Shown: piece after piece, positions 52,192 through 60,117 of the stretch
Layout of the letters: the number at the start of each line of letters is the position of its first letter
Position numbering within the stretch: the stretch's first letter is position 1
NCBI RefSeq assembly: GCF_021412625.1
Contig: NZ_JAKCFI010000013.1
Coordinates: 124,001 to 188,000, forward strand
Source of the DNA: Myxococcus stipitatus
Lineage (GTDB): Bacteria > Myxococcota > Myxococcia > Myxococcales > Myxococcaceae
DNA length: 64,000 nt
Direction: 5' to 3'
Program-made: the position numbers and the translations under genes
The notes under the pieces: model-generated
Told to the model about the DNA's origin: nothing
The model's input: the letters and a program-made list of their open reading frames with translations, nothing else
Databases searched by the model: none

Positions 52192-54164
52192 CCACCCTCC
52201 CCGAGTTCCCCGCCGAGGAGGAGGTGCGCTACCGCGCGCTCCAGAACCTGGACCCGCAGGGCGCGGGCGTCCTCGACGTGCTCATCGCGGGGCTGCATGA
52301 CGAGAGCTGGCGCGTGCGGCACGCCGCGGCGGAGGGGCTGCAGCGGCTGCCGCGTCCGGGCGAGGTGGCCGCGCGGCTGGTCTCCGTGCTGGGGGAGCGC
52401 GGCGAGACGGGCGCTCGCAACGCCGCGGCCGAGGCGCTGGCGGGACTGGGGGGCGCGGCGCTGCCCCCGCTGGTGGCGCTACTGGGGCACGCGGATCCAG
52501 ACCAGCGCAAGTTCGCCGCGGACATCCTGGGACAGCTGTCCCTCCGCGCGGCGGAGCCGGCCCTGGTCCAGGCCCTGGCGGACCCGGACCTCAACGTGCG
52601 CGTCTCCGTGGCGGAGGCGCTGGGCCACGTCGGGGGCCATCACGCGGCGCACGCCCTGCAGCGGCTGCTGGGGGACCCGGAGCCGCTGCTGCGGCTCGCC
52701 GCGCTGGAGGGGCTGACGCTGCTGCGGACCCCGCCGCCGCTGTCCGAGCTGCTCCCGCTGCTGGAGGACTCCCGACTGCGGCGCAGCGCGCTGCGTCTTC
52801 TGGGCCTCGTGCCGCAGGTGGCGGCCACCGAGCGCATCTGCCGGAGCCTGGCGTCGCCGTCCCGCTCGGTGCGCGAGGCCGCGCTGTCCGCGCTGGGGAC
52901 GCAGGCCGCGTTGGAGTCGATGCGCCGCGCGGAGGTGGAGTCGGTGGCGCGCGCGGCGTTGCGGCAGCTGCCGGACGCGGCGGCGCGGCTGGCGGAGGCG
53001 CTCGAGGCAGACGACGTGTCCGTGCGAGCGGGGGCGCTGCTTGCCGTCGCGGCGCTGGGCGAGGTCTCGCTCGTGGTGCCGGTGGCCGAGGCGGCGCGGG
53101 AGGACCGGCTGTTGCGCGAGGTGCTGGCCACGTTGGGGAGCCTCGGGGCCGAGGGCGGGCGCGTGCTGTTGGTGTCCATGGAGGTGCTGTCGTTGCCTGC
53201 GCGCGCCGCCGCGGCCGAGGCGCTGGTCGACCTGGTGGATGCCTCGTCGGTGACGGCGTTGTGCGCGCTGCTGGAGTGGGCGGAGGACGACCTGCGCTCC
53301 GTGGTGGTCCGGGCGCTGGGGCGTACGCGCTCGCCGGACGCCGCGCGGCCGCTGGTGGACCTGCTGGGAGAGCCTCGCCTCGCGGGGGCCGCCTCGCGGG
53401 CCCTGAGCGCGCTCGCGGACAGCTGCCGCGCGGTGGTGCTGGAGCTGCTGGAGGAGGCGGTCCTCTCGCGGGCCTCGCCCGAGGCGGTGATGGCGCTGGG
53501 ACGGGTGGGGGGTGCGCCCGCGCTGCCCATGCTGCGCGGGCTGGCGCGGGACGCGGATCCGGCGTGGCGCGCGGCCGCGGTGGAGGTCGCAAGCGAGGTG
53601 GACATCGCGGTGGGGCGCGAGGTGGCGCGGGCGGCGCTGGCCGACGAGGCGGTGGCCGTGCGCGTGGCCGGGGTCCGGGTCACCGGGAGGTTGGGGGGAC
53701 CGGAGGCGGGCGCGCTGTTGCGCTCGGCGCTCCAGGACGAGGACGTCACCGTGCGCCGCGTGGCGGTGGAGGCGGTGGGCGTGAGCGGCGCGAGGGACCG
53801 GGCGGCGGAGGTGGAGCGGCTCGTCCTGCATCCGGACGGAGGGCTCGCGGTGGCGGCGGTGCGCGCCTTGTCGCGGCTGGGGCGGGCGAGCCCCCGGGTG
53901 CTCCGGGAGGCCGCGGGACATCCGGACGCGGAGGTGGTGAAGGCGGCCCTGCTGGCGGGCGCGCAGTCGCCGGAGGGCGTGGCGCTGGCGTCGTCGCTGC
54001 TGTCACACCCCCACTGGGACGTGCGCGCGGCGGCGGCGAGGGTGGTGGGGGATTCGGGGGGACCGGAGAGCCTGGTGCTCGCGCGTCAGGCCCTGGAGGC
54101 CGAATCGGATGCCCTGGCGCGGCGGGCGCTCGTGGACGCGGTGGCGCGGCTGTCCCGGCGTTGA
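52188..54164 (+). CDS. HEAT-repeat protein of chemosensory operon
   Basis: 658 residues from ATG 52188, coupled to the membrane protein gene by 4-nt overlap. Nearly the whole protein is HEAT/PBS-lyase-type repeats of about 31 residues, each with an Ala/Leu-rich two-helix pattern and a conserved V-R-x-A-A-x-x-L core: WRVRHAAAEGLQRL, LNVRVSVAEALGHVGG, RSVREAALSALG, DVRAAAARVVGDSGG. Roughly 20 repeats make a long solenoid for protein binding. HEAT proteins occur as extra components in several myxobacterial chemosensory operons. No enzyme motif. Role as a scaffold between CheA and partners is inference. Confidence 0.9.
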   Translation: MTTLPEFPAEEEVRYRALQNLDPQGAGVLDVLIAGLHDESWRVRHAAAEGLQRLPRPGEVAARLVSVLGERGETGARNAAAEALAGLGGAALPPLVALLGHADPDQRKFAADILGQLSLRAAEPALVQALADPDLNVRVSVAEALGHVGGHHAAHALQRLLGDPEPLLRLAALEGLTLLRTPPPLSELLPLLEDSRLRRSALRLLGLVPQVAATERICRSLASPSRSVREAALSALGTQAALESMRRAEVESVARAALRQLPDAAARLAEALEADDVSVRAGALLAVAALGEVSLVVPVAEAAREDRLLREVLATLGSLGAEGGRVLLVSMEVLSLPARAAAAEALVDLVDASSVTALCALLEWAEDDLRSVVVRALGRTRSPDAARPLVDLLGEPRLAGAASRALSALADSCRAVVLELLEEAVLSRASPEAVMALGRVGGAPALPMLRGLARDADPAWRAAAVEVASEVDIAVGREVARAALADEAVAVRVAGVRVTGRLGGPEAGALLRSALQDEDVTVRRVAVEAVGVSGARDRAAEVERLVLHPDGGLAVAAVRALSRLGRASPRVLREAAGHPDAEVVKAALLAGAQSPEGVALASSLLSHPHWDVRAAAARVVGDSGGPESLVLARQALEAESDALARRALVDAVARLSRR

Positions 54165-54173
54165 GGGGAGGGG

Positions 54174-55061
54174 ATGCGGGTGGCGCGCTTCGACGACAGC
54201 CGACCGGAGATGACGCTGGAGGAGTTCCGCCTCCTGCGCGACCACGTCTATTCGCACTGCGGCATCCTCGTGCACGAGGACATGAAGTTCGTCATGGAGC
54301 GCAGGCTGTGGCCGCGGCTGGAGGCGCTGGGCGTGTCCGACTTCGGGGCCTATCACCGCTTCCTGCGCCACGACCCGAACCGGCACGCGGAGCTGGAGGC
54401 GGCCGTCGAGTCGCTCACCACGCACGAGACGTACTTCTTCCGCGAGCCCTCCCAGCTCAAGGCGTTCCGCGAGGAACTGGTGCCCGTGTTGGAGCGGCGC
54501 AACGCGCGTTCGCGCCGCCTGCGGCTGTGGTCGGCGGGCTGCTCCTCCGGGGAGGAGGCCTACACCCTGGCCATGCTCCTGCGGGACGAGCGGCGCTTCG
54601 AGGGCTGGGACGTGGAGGTGTACGGCACGGACATCTCCCGGCGCGTGCTGGCGATGGCGCGGCGGGCGGAGTACGGCCCCTCCGCGCTGCGCGCCACGTC
54701 CGCGGACCTGCTGGAGCGCTTCTTCGTGCCGGCGGCGAACAACCGGGTGCGGGTGCGTGACGACGTGCGCGCCATGGTGTCCTTCGGTCACCACAACCTG
54801 CTGGACGAGGCGGGCAGCCAGCTGGTGACGAAGATGGACGCCGTCTTCTGCCGCAACGTGATGATCTACTTCGACCAGTCGGCGCGGCGACGGGTGCTGC
54901 GCATCCTGAGGGATCGGCTGGTGCCGGGCGGCTACCTGCTGCTGGGGCATTCGGAGAACCTGTTGAACCTGGGCGCTGACTTCGAACTGGTCCACCTGCG
55001 TGGAGACCTGGTCTATCGCCGGCCCGAGCTGCCGGCCCTCCTGCGGAGCGAGGAGCGATGA
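54174..55061 (+). CDS. cheR: Chemoreceptor methyltransferase CheR
   Basis: 295 residues from ATG 54174 (GAGGGGAGGGG upstream). The N-terminal helical domain (~10-75, LLRDHVYSHCGI) is followed by the SAM-dependent domain: TTHETYFFREPSQL, LWSAGCSSGEEAYTLAM as motif I, VYGTDISRRVLAMAR and FCRNVMIYFD. It methylates glutamates on chemoreceptors. No receptor gene is in the cluster, so the substrate is encoded elsewhere. Its stop overlaps cheB by 4 nt. Confidence 0.95.
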   Translation: MRVARFDDSRPEMTLEEFRLLRDHVYSHCGILVHEDMKFVMERRLWPRLEALGVSDFGAYHRFLRHDPNRHAELEAAVESLTTHETYFFREPSQLKAFREELVPVLERRNARSRRLRLWSAGCSSGEEAYTLAMLLRDERRFEGWDVEVYGTDISRRVLAMARRAEYGPSALRATSADLLERFFVPAANNRVRVRDDVRAMVSFGHHNLLDEAGSQLVTKMDAVFCRNVMIYFDQSARRRVLRILRDRLVPGGYLLLGHSENLLNLGADFELVHLRGDLVYRRPELPALLRSEER

Positions 55062-56095
55062 GCGCGCGGGACGTGGTGTCGGTGCTCGTCATCGACGACT
55101 CGGCGCAGAACCGGCGCACCCTCACGTCGATGCTGGAGTCGTCCGACGACGTCCGCGTGCTGGACCGCGCGGCGGACGGCGAGGAGGGGTTGCGCAAGGT
55201 CCTGGAGCTGCGGCCGGACGTGGTGACGCTGGACCTGGAGATGCCCCGGCTGGGCGGCTTCACCTTCCTGCGCCTGTTGATGCGCACCGCGCCCACGCCC
55301 GTCATCGTCATCTCCAGCTACGCGCACAAGTCGGACGTCTTCAAGGCGCTGGAGCTGGGCGCGTTCGACTTCATCGCCAAGCCCGCCAGGGGGACCGCCG
55401 AGGAGCTGGAGGCGCTGCGCCGCGAGCTGCTGGAGAAGGTCCACGCCGCGCTGCACGTGCGGCCCGGACAGCGCCATGCCGCGCCGGGCGCGCGCGCGCT
55501 GGCGGTGGCCGGAGAGCTGCCGCTGGTCGTCGCGGTGGGGGCGTCCACGGGCGGGCCTCCGGCGGTGCAGCGGGTGCTCGAGGGGCTGGCCTCCGAACCG
55601 ACACCCTGCGTGCTCGTGAGCCAGCACATGCCCGCGCAGTTCACGCGGGCCTTCGCGGAGCGGCTGGACCGCATCGGCCCCTTCACGGTGACGGAGGCCG
55701 CCGAGGGAGACACCGTGCAGCCGGGGCATGTGTACATCGCGCCGGGCGGCCGGCACCTGGTGGTCGTGGAGCGAGGCACGCGGCTGGAGCTGCACACGCC
55801 GCCCCCCACGCCGCTGGACAAATACGCGCCCAGCGTGGACCGGCTCTTCACCAGCGTGGCGCAGGTGCTGGGGACGGACGCGCTGGCGGTGGTGCTCACC
55901 GGCATGGGGGCGGATGGCGCCATGGGCGCACGCGAGGTGCAGCGCGCTGGAGGCGAGGTGTGGGCGGAGTCCGAGGAGACGGCCGTCGTGTTCGGGATGC
56001 CGGGAGAGGCCATCGCCACCGGCGCGGTGAAGCGGGTGCTGAGACTGGGAGAAATCGGACCCGCGCTGGCGACGCTGGCGCGGCGGTGGCGATGA
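55058..56095 (+). CDS. cheB: Chemoreceptor methylesterase CheB
   Basis: 345 residues from ATG 55058 (ATGA overlap with cheR). The receiver has LVIDDSAQNRR, Asp59 in VTLDLEMPRLGG and KPARG. The methylesterase domain starts ~155: catalytic Ser in VAVGASTGGPPAVQ, His in VSQHMPAQFT and Asp in LTGMGADGAMGA. It demethylates and deamidates receptors under CheA control. Normal architecture and length. Confidence 0.96.
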   Translation: MSARDVVSVLVIDDSAQNRRTLTSMLESSDDVRVLDRAADGEEGLRKVLELRPDVVTLDLEMPRLGGFTFLRLLMRTAPTPVIVISSYAHKSDVFKALELGAFDFIAKPARGTAEELEALRRELLEKVHAALHVRPGQRHAAPGARALAVAGELPLVVAVGASTGGPPAVQRVLEGLASEPTPCVLVSQHMPAQFTRAFAERLDRIGPFTVTEAAEGDTVQPGHVYIAPGGRHLVVVERGTRLELHTPPPTPLDKYAPSVDRLFTSVAQVLGTDALAVVLTGMGADGAMGAREVQRAGGEVWAESEETAVVFGMPGEAIATGAVKRVLRLGEIGPALATLARRWR

Positions 56096-56133
56096 GCGGG
56101 TGGATGTTCGTCGGGCCGGCGGCGCGGCGTGGG

Positions 56134-56142
56134 TGCTAGGCT
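56134..56142 (+). promoter_or_regulatory. Extended -10-like element, candidate leaderless start of second cheY
   Basis: TGC-TAGGCT ends 9 nt (GGGCGGGTC) before ATG 56152, with no ribosome binding site between. Confidence 0.4.
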
Positions 56143-56151
56143 GGGCGGGTC

Positions 56152-56532
56152 ATGACGCAGCAGATTCGAGCCCTGGTGGTGGACGACTCGCAGGCCATGC
56201 GCCGCAGCATCATGTATGCGTTGCAGCGTCTGAGCGGCGTCGTCTGCACGGAGGCGCAGGACGGAGCCGAGGGGCTGAAGAAGCTGACCCAGGGGCGGTT
56301 CGACCTGGTGTTGACGGACATCAACATGCCGTTGATGGATGGCCTGAAGCTCATCCGTCACATCCGCCAGGCCACGGACCACCGGGACGTGCCCATCGTG
56401 GTCATCACCACCGAGGGCGCGGCGGCGGACCGCGAGCGGGCGCTGGCCCTGGGCGCGAGCGCGTACCTCGTCAAGCCCGTGCAGGCGAAGGTCGTCATGG
56501 ACACGGTCCGCGACCTGCTGAAGCTGGACTGA
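56152..56532 (+). CDS. CheY-like receiver protein (second copy)
   Basis: 126 residues from ATG 56152. RALVVDDSQAMRRSI, Asp57 in LVLTDINMPLMDGLKL, Thr in VVITTEGAAADRER and Lys in AYLVKPVQAK. Closest in wording to chemotaxis CheY proteins. It lies 56 nt after cheB with a possible promoter of its own, and 13 nt before an ABC transporter gene. The operon thus ends with two receivers competing for CheA phosphate (the other at 47690). Confidence 0.92.
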   Translation: MTQQIRALVVDDSQAMRRSIMYALQRLSGVVCTEAQDGAEGLKKLTQGRFDLVLTDINMPLMDGLKLIRHIRQATDHRDVPIVVITTEGAAADRERALALGASAYLVKPVQAKVVMDTVRDLLKLD

Positions 56533-56545
56533 GGGCCTGGGCGCG

Positions 56546-57304
56546 ATGGACTTCCTGCTGCGCGTGGCGGGCCTGGAGAAGCGCTACGGCGACGTCAAGG
56601 CCGTGCAGGGCGTGAGCTTCTCGGTGGCCCCGGGAGAGGTCCTGGGGCTGGTGGGCCCCAACGGCGCCGGGAAGACGTCCACGCTCCGGTGCCTGGCCGG
56701 CATCCTCCCTCCCACGGCGGGACGGGTGGTGGTGGCGGGCTACGACCTGGCGAAGGACGCGGTGGACGCCAAGCGACAGCTCGCGTTCCTCCCGGACGAG
56801 CCCCGCTTCTTCGAGTACCTCACCGTCTGGGAGCACCTGAACTTCACGGCGCGGCTCTACGGCGTGGAGGACTGGGCGGAGCGCGGCCGCGCGCTGCTGG
56901 AGGAGATGGAGCTGGCCGGCAAGGAGAAGGCGCTGCCGGGCGAGCTGTCTCGCGGGATGAAGCAGAAGCTGTCCATCGCCTGTGGCTTCCTGCACTCGCC
57001 CCGGCTCATCCTCCTGGACGAGCCGCTCACGGGACTGGACCCCATCGGCATCCGGCGCATGAAGGCTTCGCTGCGACGGCGCGCCGAGGAGGGCGCCGCG
57101 CTGGTGCTCTCCTCGCACCTGCTGCCGCTGGTGGAGGAGCTGTGTCACCGGCTGCTCGTCATCGCCGGGGGGCGGACCATGGCGCTGGGCAGCCTCGAGG
57201 AGATCCGCGCGCGGCTGAGCGGCCCGGGGGCGGAGCAGGCGACGCTGGAGGACCTGTTCGTCCGCATCACCAGCGCGGCGGGCGGGGAGAAGGCGCCGCC
57301 GTGA
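56546..57304 (+). CDS. ABC transporter ATP-binding protein
   Basis: 252 residues from ATG 56546. Walker A GPNGAGKTS, Q-loop LPDEPRFFEYLTVWEHLNF, signature ELSRGMKQKLSIA (variant LSRGM), Walker B LILLDEPLTGLDP and the switch His in LVLSSHLLP. The DrrA/CcmA-like single-domain type of ABC-2 exporters. Its stop overlaps the permease start by 4 nt (GTGA). Only 13 nt separate it from cheY, so it may be co-transcribed with the chemosensory genes. Confidence 0.93.
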   Translation: MDFLLRVAGLEKRYGDVKAVQGVSFSVAPGEVLGLVGPNGAGKTSTLRCLAGILPPTAGRVVVAGYDLAKDAVDAKRQLAFLPDEPRFFEYLTVWEHLNFTARLYGVEDWAERGRALLEEMELAGKEKALPGELSRGMKQKLSIACGFLHSPRLILLDEPLTGLDPIGIRRMKASLRRRAEEGAALVLSSHLLPLVEELCHRLLVIAGGRTMALGSLEEIRARLSGPGAEQATLEDLFVRITSAAGGEKAPP

Positions 57305-59031
57305 GCTTCCCGGGCGCGGTGGGGTTCCTGTGGCTCGCGTCGTGGCGCAACCGCCTGCGGCTCCAGCTCCAGCGACTGCGTCGGCCCCGCTACCTCCTCG
57401 GCGCCCTGGTGGGGCTGGGCTACGTGTACTCCGTCTTCCTGCGCCGGCTCGACTTCTCCGGGCCGCTGGGGAGCGTGCCACCCGGCGTCCGCCTGTTCGC
57501 GGAGCTGTCGCTCGTTGTGTCCGCGCTGGCGACGGTGCTCGGCGCGTGGGCGCTGGGGCCGGACCGGCCCTCGTTGACGTTCTCCGACGCGGAGGTGGTG
57601 CAGCTGTTCCCCGCGCCCGTCGAGCGCACGTCGCTCCTGCACTACAAGCTGGCGAGGGGCTGGATGGGGGCGGCGCTCGGCGCCCTCATGGCCACGCTCT
57701 TCATCGGCCGGCTGGCGAACCCCTCGCCGGCGCTCTTCTTCGCGGGCTCCCTGCTGGGCCTGGGCACGCTGTACCTGCACACGACGGCGGCGTCCTTCAC
57801 CCGCACGCGGCTGGCGGCGCGAGGGTGGGTGGGCCAGGGGCTTCGCTGGGGCGGCGTGGGGCTGGCGCTGATGACGGTGGGGTGGGTGGGCTTCCTCGCC
57901 CTGGAGGCCCATCCGTTCCCGGAGGACGTGGGCTCCGGCCGGCAGGTGGGGCGCTGGCTCGAGTCCCTCCTGGCGACGCCGGGGGTGAGCGCGCTGTTGT
58001 GGCCGGCGCGGCTGCTGGTGGCTCCGTCGTTGGCGCGGGACCTCGCGTCGTTCGTCCACACGTTGCCCCCGGTGGGGGTGATGGTGGTGGCGCACTACGT
58101 GTGGCTGCGCGTGGCGGAGGTCCCCTTCGAGGAGGCGGCGGTGCTCCGCGCGGAGTCGCGCACGCGGGAGCGGGCCCTGCGCGGTTCCGGTCGGGGCGGG
58201 AAGGCGGGGGCCATCCCCCTGCGCAAGGCGCCGTTCCGATTGGCGGCGCGCGGACGTCCCGAGGTGGCGCTCGTCTGGAAGAACCTCATCGCGCGCAAGC
58301 GGCTGGGGGGCGGCGCCTTGTCCCTCGTCGTGTTCCTGCTGACGGGAGGCGTGGTCGCCGCGCTCATGGGGGACGCCCGCCTGTTCACGGACACGCGGCG
58401 GGTGCTGGGCCCCCTGGCGCTGACGGCGGCGGTGCTGCTGACGGTGATGGGCCCGAGCGCGTTCCGGATGGACCTGCGGATGGACATGCCCAAGCTGGAC
58501 CTGTTGCGCGCGCTGCCCCTGGCCGGCTGGCAGGTGGTGGGGGCGGAGCTGGCGGCGTCGGCGCTCGCGGTGGGGGCGTTCCAGGTCGGGTTGCTGGGTG
58601 TGGCCCTGGGGATGGGGCCGGGCGTGGAGGACGAAGGGCTGCGTGCCGCGTGGGGCCCGGGACTGCTGTCGCTCGGCTTCGTGCTGCCGGCGGTGTCGCT
58701 CGCGGGGCTCTTCGTGCAGAACGCGGCGGTGGTGTTGTTCCCCGCCTGGGTTCCCGCGGACCGGGGTGAGCGGGCGCGGGGCATCGAGGCCCTGGGGCAG
58801 CGCTTGTTGACGTTGATGGGCTCGCTGGTGGTGACGCTGGTGGGGCTCGCGCCCGCGTCGCTGGTGGGCCTGGTGGTGGGCTTCCCGCTGTGGCCATCGC
58901 TGGAGGTCTGGTCGCTGCCCTGGGCGGCGGCCGCCGCGGCGCTGGTGCTGGTGGCGGAGGTGGGGGTGGGCATCGCCCTGGTGGGCCGGGCTTTCGAACA
59001 CCTCGACGTGGCCGAGGACCGCCCCGAGTAG
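57301..59031 (+). CDS. Putative ABC exporter membrane subunit
   Basis: 576 residues from GTG 57301, coupled to the ATPase gene. Many membrane segments in two blocks: first half (~15-260: LRRPRYLLGALVGLGYVYSVFL, LFAELSLVVSALATVLGAWAL, GLALMTVGWVGFLALE) and second half (~340-560: LSLVVFLLTGGVVAALMG, LLSLGFVLPAVSLAGLF, AAAAALVLVAEVGVGIALVG), separated by a basic cytoplasmic segment (~250-330) with EVALVWKNLIARKR. The pattern, including SFSDAEVVQLFPAP-type wording (here TFSDAEVVQLFPAP), is that of putative ABC exporters of unknown substrate. It is not a typical ABC-2 domain. Confidence 0.82.
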   Translation: MSFPGAVGFLWLASWRNRLRLQLQRLRRPRYLLGALVGLGYVYSVFLRRLDFSGPLGSVPPGVRLFAELSLVVSALATVLGAWALGPDRPSLTFSDAEVVQLFPAPVERTSLLHYKLARGWMGAALGALMATLFIGRLANPSPALFFAGSLLGLGTLYLHTTAASFTRTRLAARGWVGQGLRWGGVGLALMTVGWVGFLALEAHPFPEDVGSGRQVGRWLESLLATPGVSALLWPARLLVAPSLARDLASFVHTLPPVGVMVVAHYVWLRVAEVPFEEAAVLRAESRTRERALRGSGRGGKAGAIPLRKAPFRLAARGRPEVALVWKNLIARKRLGGGALSLVVFLLTGGVVAALMGDARLFTDTRRVLGPLALTAAVLLTVMGPSAFRMDLRMDMPKLDLLRALPLAGWQVVGAELAASALAVGAFQVGLLGVALGMGPGVEDEGLRAAWGPGLLSLGFVLPAVSLAGLFVQNAAVVLFPAWVPADRGERARGIEALGQRLLTLMGSLVVTLVGLAPASLVGLVVGFPLWPSLEVWSLPWAAAAAALVLVAEVGVGIALVGRAFEHLDVAEDRPE

Positions 59032-59128
59032 CCCGAGGCGTCGGCTCCTGGACGCGAGAGCGCTCCGGCCTTGCGGAGGCCCGGGCCTGGCGCACAGGGT
59101 GCGTCGACTCGAGGCACGGGAGCGCGAC

Positions 59129-60019
59129 ATGGACGTGGGATTCGTTGGATTGGGCAACATGGGCCTGCCCATGGCGAGGCAGCTGCTCACGGCGGGGCAT
59201 GCGTTGAGGGTATGGAACCGCACGGCGGCCCGCGCCGACCCCCTGGTGAAGCAGGGCGCGCGTCTGGCCACGTCTCCCGCCGAGGCCGCGCGCGGCGCGC
59301 AGGTCGTCTTCAGCATGCTCGCGGACGACCGGGCCGCGGAGGCGGTGGCGCTGGGCGAGGACGGCGTGGGGACGGGGCTCGCGAAGGGGGCGGTGCACGT
59401 CTCCTCGAGCACCATCTCCGTGGCGCTGTCGCGCCGGCTGGCGGAGGCGCATGCGCGCGCCGGGCAGGGCTACGTGGCGGCGCCGGTGTTCGGCCGCCCC
59501 GAGGCCGCGGAGGCGAAGCAGCTCTGGGTGCTGGCCGCCGGGCCCGCCGGGGACGTGGCGCGCTGCAAGCCGCTGCTGGAGTCGCTGGGGCGGGGCGTCA
59601 CCGTGCTCGGCGAGGAGGCGTCCGCCGCCAACGTGGTGAAGCTGTCCGGCAACTTCCTCATCGCGTCGATGATGGAGGCGCTCGGCGAGGCGTTCGCGCT
59701 CACGCGCAAGGCGGGCCTGGAGCCCACGCGGTTCCTGGAGGTGTTCCAGGCGGTCTTCGCGCGCTCGCCCATCTTCGAGAACTACGCGCGCGCCATCGCC
59801 GAGGAGCGCTACAGGCCCGCGGGCTTCGCCATGCACCTGGGGCTGAAGGACGTGGGGCTCGTGCTGGAGGCGGCGCGGGCGGCGCAGGTGCCCATGCCGC
59901 TGGCGAGTCTGCTGCGGGACCAGTACCTGGGCGGCGTGGCGCAGGGGCATGGGGACCTGGACTGGTCCGCCCTGGGCGCGCTCATCGCCGCTCGCGCGGG
60001 CCTGCCGGGGCCTCGTTGA
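59129..60019 (+). CDS. NAD(P)-dependent beta-hydroxyacid dehydrogenase (3-hydroxyisobutyrate dehydrogenase-like)
   Basis: 296 residues from ATG 59129 (GGGAG 6 nt upstream). Rossmann motif GFVGLGNMGLPMARQLL at the start with NRT after strand two, pointing to NADP preference as in glyoxylate/succinic semialdehyde reductases. The substrate strand has HVSSSTISVALSRRL, and the catalytic Lys lies in NVVKLSGNFLIASMMEALGEAF. Exact substrate (3-hydroxyisobutyrate, tartronate semialdehyde or succinic semialdehyde) cannot be fixed. It stands alone on the plus strand, followed by convergent terminators. Confidence 0.88.
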   Translation: MDVGFVGLGNMGLPMARQLLTAGHALRVWNRTAARADPLVKQGARLATSPAEAARGAQVVFSMLADDRAAEAVALGEDGVGTGLAKGAVHVSSSTISVALSRRLAEAHARAGQGYVAAPVFGRPEAAEAKQLWVLAAGPAGDVARCKPLLESLGRGVTVLGEEASAANVVKLSGNFLIASMMEALGEAFALTRKAGLEPTRFLEVFQAVFARSPIFENYARAIAEERYRPAGFAMHLGLKDVGLVLEAARAAQVPMPLASLLRDQYLGGVAQGHGDLDWSALGALIAARAGLPGPR

Positions 60020-60027
60020 AACGCGAA

Positions 60028-60060
60028 CCGCCCCGGACACCGTCAGGGTGCCCGGGGCGG
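60028..60060. terminator. Hairpin after the dehydrogenase gene
   Basis: CCGCCCCGG (60028-60036) pairs with CCGGGGCGG (60052-60060), with an inner CACC/GGTG pairing in the loop. It lies just past the stop of the plus-strand gene. Confidence 0.6.
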
Positions 60061-60076
60061 CGGGGACCGCGAGCGT

Positions 60077-60110
60077 CGTGACACCCGGGAGCGTGAGCCC
60101 GGGTGTCACG
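60077..60110. terminator. Strong hairpin after the SusD-like gene
   Basis: CGTGACACCCGGG (60077-60089) and CCCGGGTGTCACG (60098-60110) form a perfect 13-bp stem with an AGCGTGAG loop, directly beyond the stop of the minus-strand gene at 60118. Confidence 0.65.
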
Positions 60111-60117
60111 AGGGCCG

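Noticed and set aside
57145..59415. 756-codon open frame on the minus strand
   Set aside because: Arg/His/Gln-rich composition opposite clear ABC exporter and dehydrogenase genes.
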